From: Cenococcum geophilum 1.58
Lineage: Eukaryota; Ascomycota; Dothideomycetes; Gloniales; Gloniaceae
Length of the DNA stretch: 64,000 nt
Assembly (NCBI GenBank): GCA_001692895.1
Contig: KV748189.1
Location: forward strand, 256,432 to 320,431
Direction: 5' to 3'
Shown here: piece by piece, positions 58,858-64,000 of the stretch
How the letters are laid out: each line of letters opens with the position of its first letter
How positions within the stretch are numbered: position 1 is the first letter of the stretch
Position numbers and translations under genes: made by a program
Notes under the pieces: model-generated
What the model saw: the letters and a program-made list of their open reading frames with translations, nothing else
The model's database searches: none
Told to the model about the DNA's origin: nothing

Positions 58858-60116
58858 TAAGTTAGTATATATAATTATAGGGATAATGAGAAGTTTAAGT
58901 CGATCTATAATTATCTTTAGGGTAGTTCTAATTGCAATTACTATATTAACTCCGCTAACTATTCTATATATCTCTAACGCTAGTACACTTTAAGTAACAC
59001 GCTTACTCTTAGTTAAGCTTTAATAGATAAGATTACCATAGATTATAAAGTTATTCTCTTTAGTAGATTTATTTGCGATAATAATCTTATATCCTAACTA
59101 GGAGCTAAAATCTTTATTATTTATAAACAATTTATTAATAAATATAAAGAGCTTAGTGGTGGGAAGATTAATAGATACGTAGAGTAGTCCTTAATTAAGG
59201 TAGTTTATTTACTAGAAAAGACGTTTATTTAAGATAAAAACGTCGTCCTTAATTAGTTTCTAATATTAGGTAGTAATAAAGAGATTAAATAAAGCCTTAG
59301 GTTAATAGATAGAAGTAATATAAGCTCTATAAGCGTGTTGCTTTATATATCCTTACTTTAGGGAATTAACGTTAATAATATTAATATTCTTACCTTAACC
59401 CTTCTAGCGTAAAGCAATAGAATCCTTATTTAGGGAGAGGATACATTTATTAAAAAGTAATAGTATTATTAAATTAAGCATTTCCTTTAGCTTTGCTATA
59501 AGATTTACCTTTACTAGCTTATCCTCTTTAAGAGCTAAGAATTAGTCGTCTCCTAAGATAATTATATAATTAGTTTATATACTAATAATTCCAAATAGGG
59601 TTCCCGTGGTTATAATAAGGAAGTAGGGATTAAATATAGAAGTAGTTATTAAAAGCTTCTCTTTATAGTGCTTACTATAAGTAGCCTACTAGTAAGTTCC
59701 TACCTCTGTAATTCTATATAATAGCTTAAGCATAACTATAATTATATCTTTAGGATACTGGTAATAAATTTACTCCGGAAGGTATACTAATATTAAACGC
59801 TAAAGGTACATCTTTAATTAGGTATAGGCTTAAGTGATATCTTATAAATAAACCGCTATTTTATTCTTTATTAAGGAGGGAGCTAGTGTAATAATAACTT
59901 ACTAACTAGCTTATTAAATTATAGGAGATTATATAAGAATTATCTCTTTACTATTATTATTATAACCTTAGATAATAAGCCTTAATTTCTTAAATAGGGC
60001 ATTAGTAGCTTTACCCTTAATCTTATTAACTATCCTTAACTTAAAGATATAAACTTTATTAAACTTAATAGGGTTATACTTCTTAAATTTAAAGACTCCT
60101 CTTATAATAAGACCGT

Positions 60117-60182
60117 NNATNTNCTNCTTNTNNNATNCTTANAAAGGANCTCCTAGNGTTATAATANNNNCTTCCTTTNNNA
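60117..60182. other. Patch of ambiguous bases
   Basis: About 20 N bases interspersed with called bases inside copy D, so this is an uncertain consensus over a repeat. Smaller patches lie at 47985-48027 and at a few single positions. Confidence 0.95.
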
Positions 60183-63100
60183 GCTNTTTTNCGAGCTTAA
60201 AGTTAGCCTTCTCTTTAGCTGTTATAAAGGCCATTAATAACTTAACTTTATTCTTAATAGCGGCAATAAATTATTCTTTAAAATTAATAAGATATTAGCG
60301 ATTTTATAATCCCTTTAGGCAACCTCTACCGCGTTATAGTTGTGGTATATCTACTACAATTATATTAGAATTATAGTCGCCTTCTAGAGTATATTAATTA
60401 TAGTTCTCCTCTAAAGTATATTTTAGGGCATCCTATAAAGGCTTAGAATTATTATCTTTATAATAAGGCTTAATAATAGTTAAACGGAATTAAGTAGGTC
60501 TGTAAAGCATCTAAATAGTATAAGTTTAACTATTAATTATAATAAGTTAGTATAGGCCTAACTATTCTCCCTTTTTATGCTATACGCGTACTTTAGACTA
60601 GAGTGGCAAATTAAGCGTAGTTAAGGTATTTAGGCCATTTCTTATTTCTAGTGCGTTATTAACCTAGCGTATAGCGTAGAGATATTACACCTTCTTTATT
60701 GCTTTATAAATAGCCTTAGCTTATTATATAATAAAGGGAGATAGTAGAGAATTATTAGTTATTTAAGGGTAGGCGCTAAAAACTAATAATATAGGTATAA
60801 GTCTATTTAGGCTAGCGGAATTATTAATAGCTTTAACAGCTATTTATAAGGTAAGTTTTTTACTAGCGTCCTTTAGTTCTAAAGAGATAATCTTATATAT
60901 ATGGCGTAATGGCGTATAATATTGCTCTACTTTTTTAATACTATTATATACCTTAACGGGGACTTCCTTAACCTTAATTGCTATTACCTTTATCTATTAT
61001 CGGAACTCTATAAATAAGAAGTTCTTTTCTATATTATAGACAATTTAATTAGGGGGTCCTAAATAGATATTAATTTAGTATAATTAAAGGGTATTCTATG
61101 CGTTTCTGGCTAATATATCTTTTAAAAAACGCGCGGCTTAAAAGGAGGTTAAGAAGTTAATAACTTAGAGTACTGGTTTACCGCTAAAATATATAACGTT
61201 AATAATAATATAGAAGTTAAAGTTATAGTTATCCTTAAGGGTAAACTTAAATCGGCTAGGGGACTTCTAGTTTATTTAGTAGTAATAGTAATACTTTATA
61301 AGATACTTAATTACCTTAACCTTAACTTTATAGCCTACTTATTAAAGAACCCTAAGTAATTAATAAACGGATAGGTGGCCAAAATAATAGTATAGTTGGC
61401 GTAGTTTTAACTTAGTTAAGTAGCTTTAAGCAATACTCTTTTCTAGATAATAAAGGAGCAACTAGGGGTAACCCTACTTACGTATAACAGGCACTTAATT
61501 ATCTCCCTAAATAAGTATATTTTTAAGGTTATTAAGCCTAATACCTAATTTATTTATATCTTTAATATAAAATAGAAATAGAGTGTTTATAGGAATAATA
61601 TAGAAAGTAATATATCCTAAGGGGGTTTGGACCCTAATTATGCTAAGAGAAATTATAGTACCTTTACTAAAGCAAATCGTATATTAGCCTACTATTAATG
61701 AGTCGATCTAAATAGAGCTATTAAGCTGCTAAAGAGCTTAAACTTAAGGTTCTTCTGCTATAAATACTCCTGCGGCTTCTATATCCAGTATAATACTATA
61801 GAAGATATACGCTAAGTATCTATTATTAAAGGAAAACGTAGAACTCTCCTTTAGCTTATTAAAGATATTTAACTTTATAATAGAATAGAGTGTAAATTAG
61901 TTATTAAGAACAGCAATAGTTTATATACCATTTACCTTACTATACTTAGTAAAGTATTAGTCGGAAGAGTAGTTCTTAATTTTTATATCTATAAGGAGCT
62001 GTTTAGTCTTATTAACCTTACTCTTAAGATCTTTTACGCCTTTATATTAAACTAGGAAGCTTTAAAAGTAGGTTATAGTAACCTTATAATTTCTAATATT
62101 TCTTATACTCTAATGGAACTTATTATATACCTCCTTTTACTTATTAAGGGAGTGTCTAGTTAACTAGTAATTTGGCTTCTTATAAATATAGCACTTCTTT
62201 TAGTAATTACTTTAAAATAAACCTCTATAAGGACCTCTATAATTGCCTTATAGTTAACATTAATTATACCCTTTACTATATTCCCTACTACGGCCACTAT
62301 ATATTTAGTCAGTTTAGTTATAATTATATTAGTTAGGAATGCTTAGTTAGGTAGAATTTTCGGTATAAAACTATTAAGATTTTTATATTCGTATTATAGT
62401 ACCTATAGTAGAGCGTAGCTTAGTATATACTCCTTTAAACGTATTTATAGGTTTATATAGCGCTAAATTGCACTTAAGAATGCTATAGTATACTAAGATA
62501 ATTTAGTCCCTTAGGCTGTTCTTATTTTAGTAAGTTTTGGTAAAGCTACATTAGATTTTTTAAAGTTTATTAAAGAGTAATTAAAGGCACTCTAAATAAG
62601 TCTTTATTAGGTTAGAAGTAATAACTCTTTAGAATATAGTTTCCCGCCATTTGGATATATAAAGTTAGCAATTTTTATTAGTTTTAAAGTAAGCTCTAGT
62701 AAGCTAAAGCATTATATTAAAGCTATAGTTTTTACCCGTAATATAGTCGTAATAGAATATTATTACCTGTCCCTTTAATATAATGGAGAAAGTATAGTAG
62801 TACTAGTAGTATTAAATTTTAACCTTATTGCAATAGTTATAGAAGACCTATAGTTTTACTCTAAGTATATTATACAGTTCTCCTTTAAACTTCTTCTCCT
62901 TGTCTAAATATACCTTTATTAGATTTGTAACTTCTTATAGTAGAGGCTTACTAGTTAGCTAGGATAGAGGGGGTAAAGGTAGTAGAGGGGGTGGTAAAAG
63001 AGCACCTAGTAGGAGAGCACCTCCTAGTAGGAGAGTACCTTTAGGTAGGGGATTAGCGTTCTAGGGGTTTTAATATAAATTAAAGTTACCTTTTAAAGAA

Positions 63101-63912
63101 TATAGGTTGGTTTTAGGTTTCCGTAGTTAACGTATAATCTTAGCTTCCGTCTATACTAGTTCTTCTATACCAATAATAACGGCCTAAATATTGCTAGCAA
63201 TTAGGTTACTATTTTTAGTAATATATACCCTATTCCTATAAAGAAAGTTTTGGAAATCCTAAATAATATTAATATTACTAAGTGCCCAAGTATTGGCGGT
63301 CTATCTCACGAAATCCTCCCTAAAATATTCCTATAGTTATAAATTAGTATAGTATCTACTTTAGTAGAATAGGATATAGTATAGGAGAAAGCTATTAACT
63401 TGTTTTGCGGTATAAGTTATTATATTAATAGTAAATTCGTCCTAATTTTTATTAATAATTTTTATATACGTAGCTATCCCTAGTAATAAGGAGTCTTCCT
63501 AGTTGTTTAAAGTAGGCGTAGCCATATTTTTAGAGGGAGGGAAGTATTATTAGTTTAGGGATTATTATTTAGTACGCGTTCGTAATATATATTTATTATT
63601 TAGTACGCGTTTATAATGTGTATTTGCGATTATAGGGCTTAGGATTAGTTCTAGCCTTAAATCGCAAAGACTTGTAAAGCATATTATTCTGCGTAATGGA
63701 CGTAAGAATCTATAATCTTAGAAAGGCTTAGGACTAGTTTTAGCCTTTAGATCCTTAGATTTATAAAAGAGTTTTATTTAAGGTTTAGGACTAGTTCTAA
63801 CCTTAAAAGACAGCTTCCTCTAGCACGAGTAGTACTAGTATAGTAGCTCGTCTCTTCTTAGTGGAATACCTAGCTGTTCTATAGTATAACAGTAAAGTTA
63901 ACCACTAATTAG

Positions 63913-64000
63913 TGTAGGTATTATAAGGTAATATTACATATCTATAAGTTGTAGACAGTATAATAATTATTATAATATATTTTTAGGAATAAGGGAGGGC
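63913..64000 (-). repeat. Second LTR of copy D, partial
   Basis: Aligns with 57384-57471 (TGTAGGTATTATAAGGT start) and continues beyond the window. Confidence 0.88.

Larger units (their letters stand above)
37056..64000 (+). mobile_element. Ty3/Gypsy fossil, copy A (host of the nested stack; runs past window)
   Basis: Begins with a 423-bp LTR (37056-38513, interrupted by insertion E). Internal sequence follows from 38514 to 42958 and resumes at 56965-57383, between inserted elements F, B and D. It is homologous to copy B in opposite orientation, so its coding sense is plus; a gag zinc-knuckle region lies near 41590-41640. The second LTR is not in the window. It is the oldest layer, heavily decayed by RIP-like change, with very many breaks. 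Confidence 0.8.
57384..64000 (-). mobile_element. Ty1/Copia-like fossil, copy D (runs past window)
   Basis: Related to copy C but on the opposite strand. The left LTR is 57384-57603 (220 bp), and the second LTR starts at 63913 and is cut by the window end. The reverse transcriptase region lies near 59470-59640 on the minus strand. It sits in copy A sequence; the far duplication is outside the window. It carries a MITE at 58131-58857. Strongly AT-shifted with many breaks; N-rich patch at 60117-60182. Confidence 0.85.

Overview
The window is nuclear DNA of a filamentous ascomycete (Pezizomycotina-type). The evidence is intron-rich housekeeping genes with 47-112 bp GT-AG introns, a fungal STAND/NACHT protein, a Fungal_trans_2 ('tachykinin') regulator, and a sharp switch at about 36.4 kb from balanced-composition genic DNA to very AT-rich DNA. 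Pairs of homologous repeats in the AT-rich part differ mainly by C-to-T or G-to-A changes, as expected from repeat-induced point mutation (RIP). I cannot name the species.

Left arm (1-9.1 kb): the 5' part of an Rtf2 gene is followed by two DNA-transposon-like elements. One (928-3736) has 156-bp terminal inverted repeats flanked by TA. The other (4441-7736) is hAT-like, with an exact 8-bp target duplication. Both carry the same degenerate 12-bp satellite; in the second it forms a head-to-head inverted array. This is the least ordinary thing I see in the window.

Gene-rich centre (9.1-35.3 kb): BRF1 (TFIIIB subunit), an F-box-like pseudogene, a PHD-finger protein, a mitochondrial-type class III CoA-transferase divergent from riboflavin synthase, an unrecognised seven-exon protein, the PRMT1-type arginine methyltransferase (with 14-nt and 20-nt microexons), an AAA-ATPase relic, a 54-bp tandem repeat, a Fungal_trans_2 regulator, a relic of an NRPS condensation domain and a STAND NTPase with a NACHT domain. 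Exon structures were worked out by hand from splice sites, reading phase and family conservation.

Right arm (36.4-64 kb): one nested stack of retroelement fossils. A Ty3/Gypsy copy A (+, starts 37056) holds a 1-kb insertion E in its LTR, a small gag-only copia-like element F (38954-40976), a second Gypsy copy B on the other strand (42959-56959) and a Copia-like copy D (57384 to beyond the window). B in turn holds a Copia-like copy C (44506-50579), and D holds a PIF/Harbinger-like MITE (58131-58857). Exact target duplications (15, 5, 5, 5 and 3 bp) fix the boundaries of E, F, B, C and the MITE. All the retroelements are heavily decayed. I see no tRNA, rRNA or CRISPR array.
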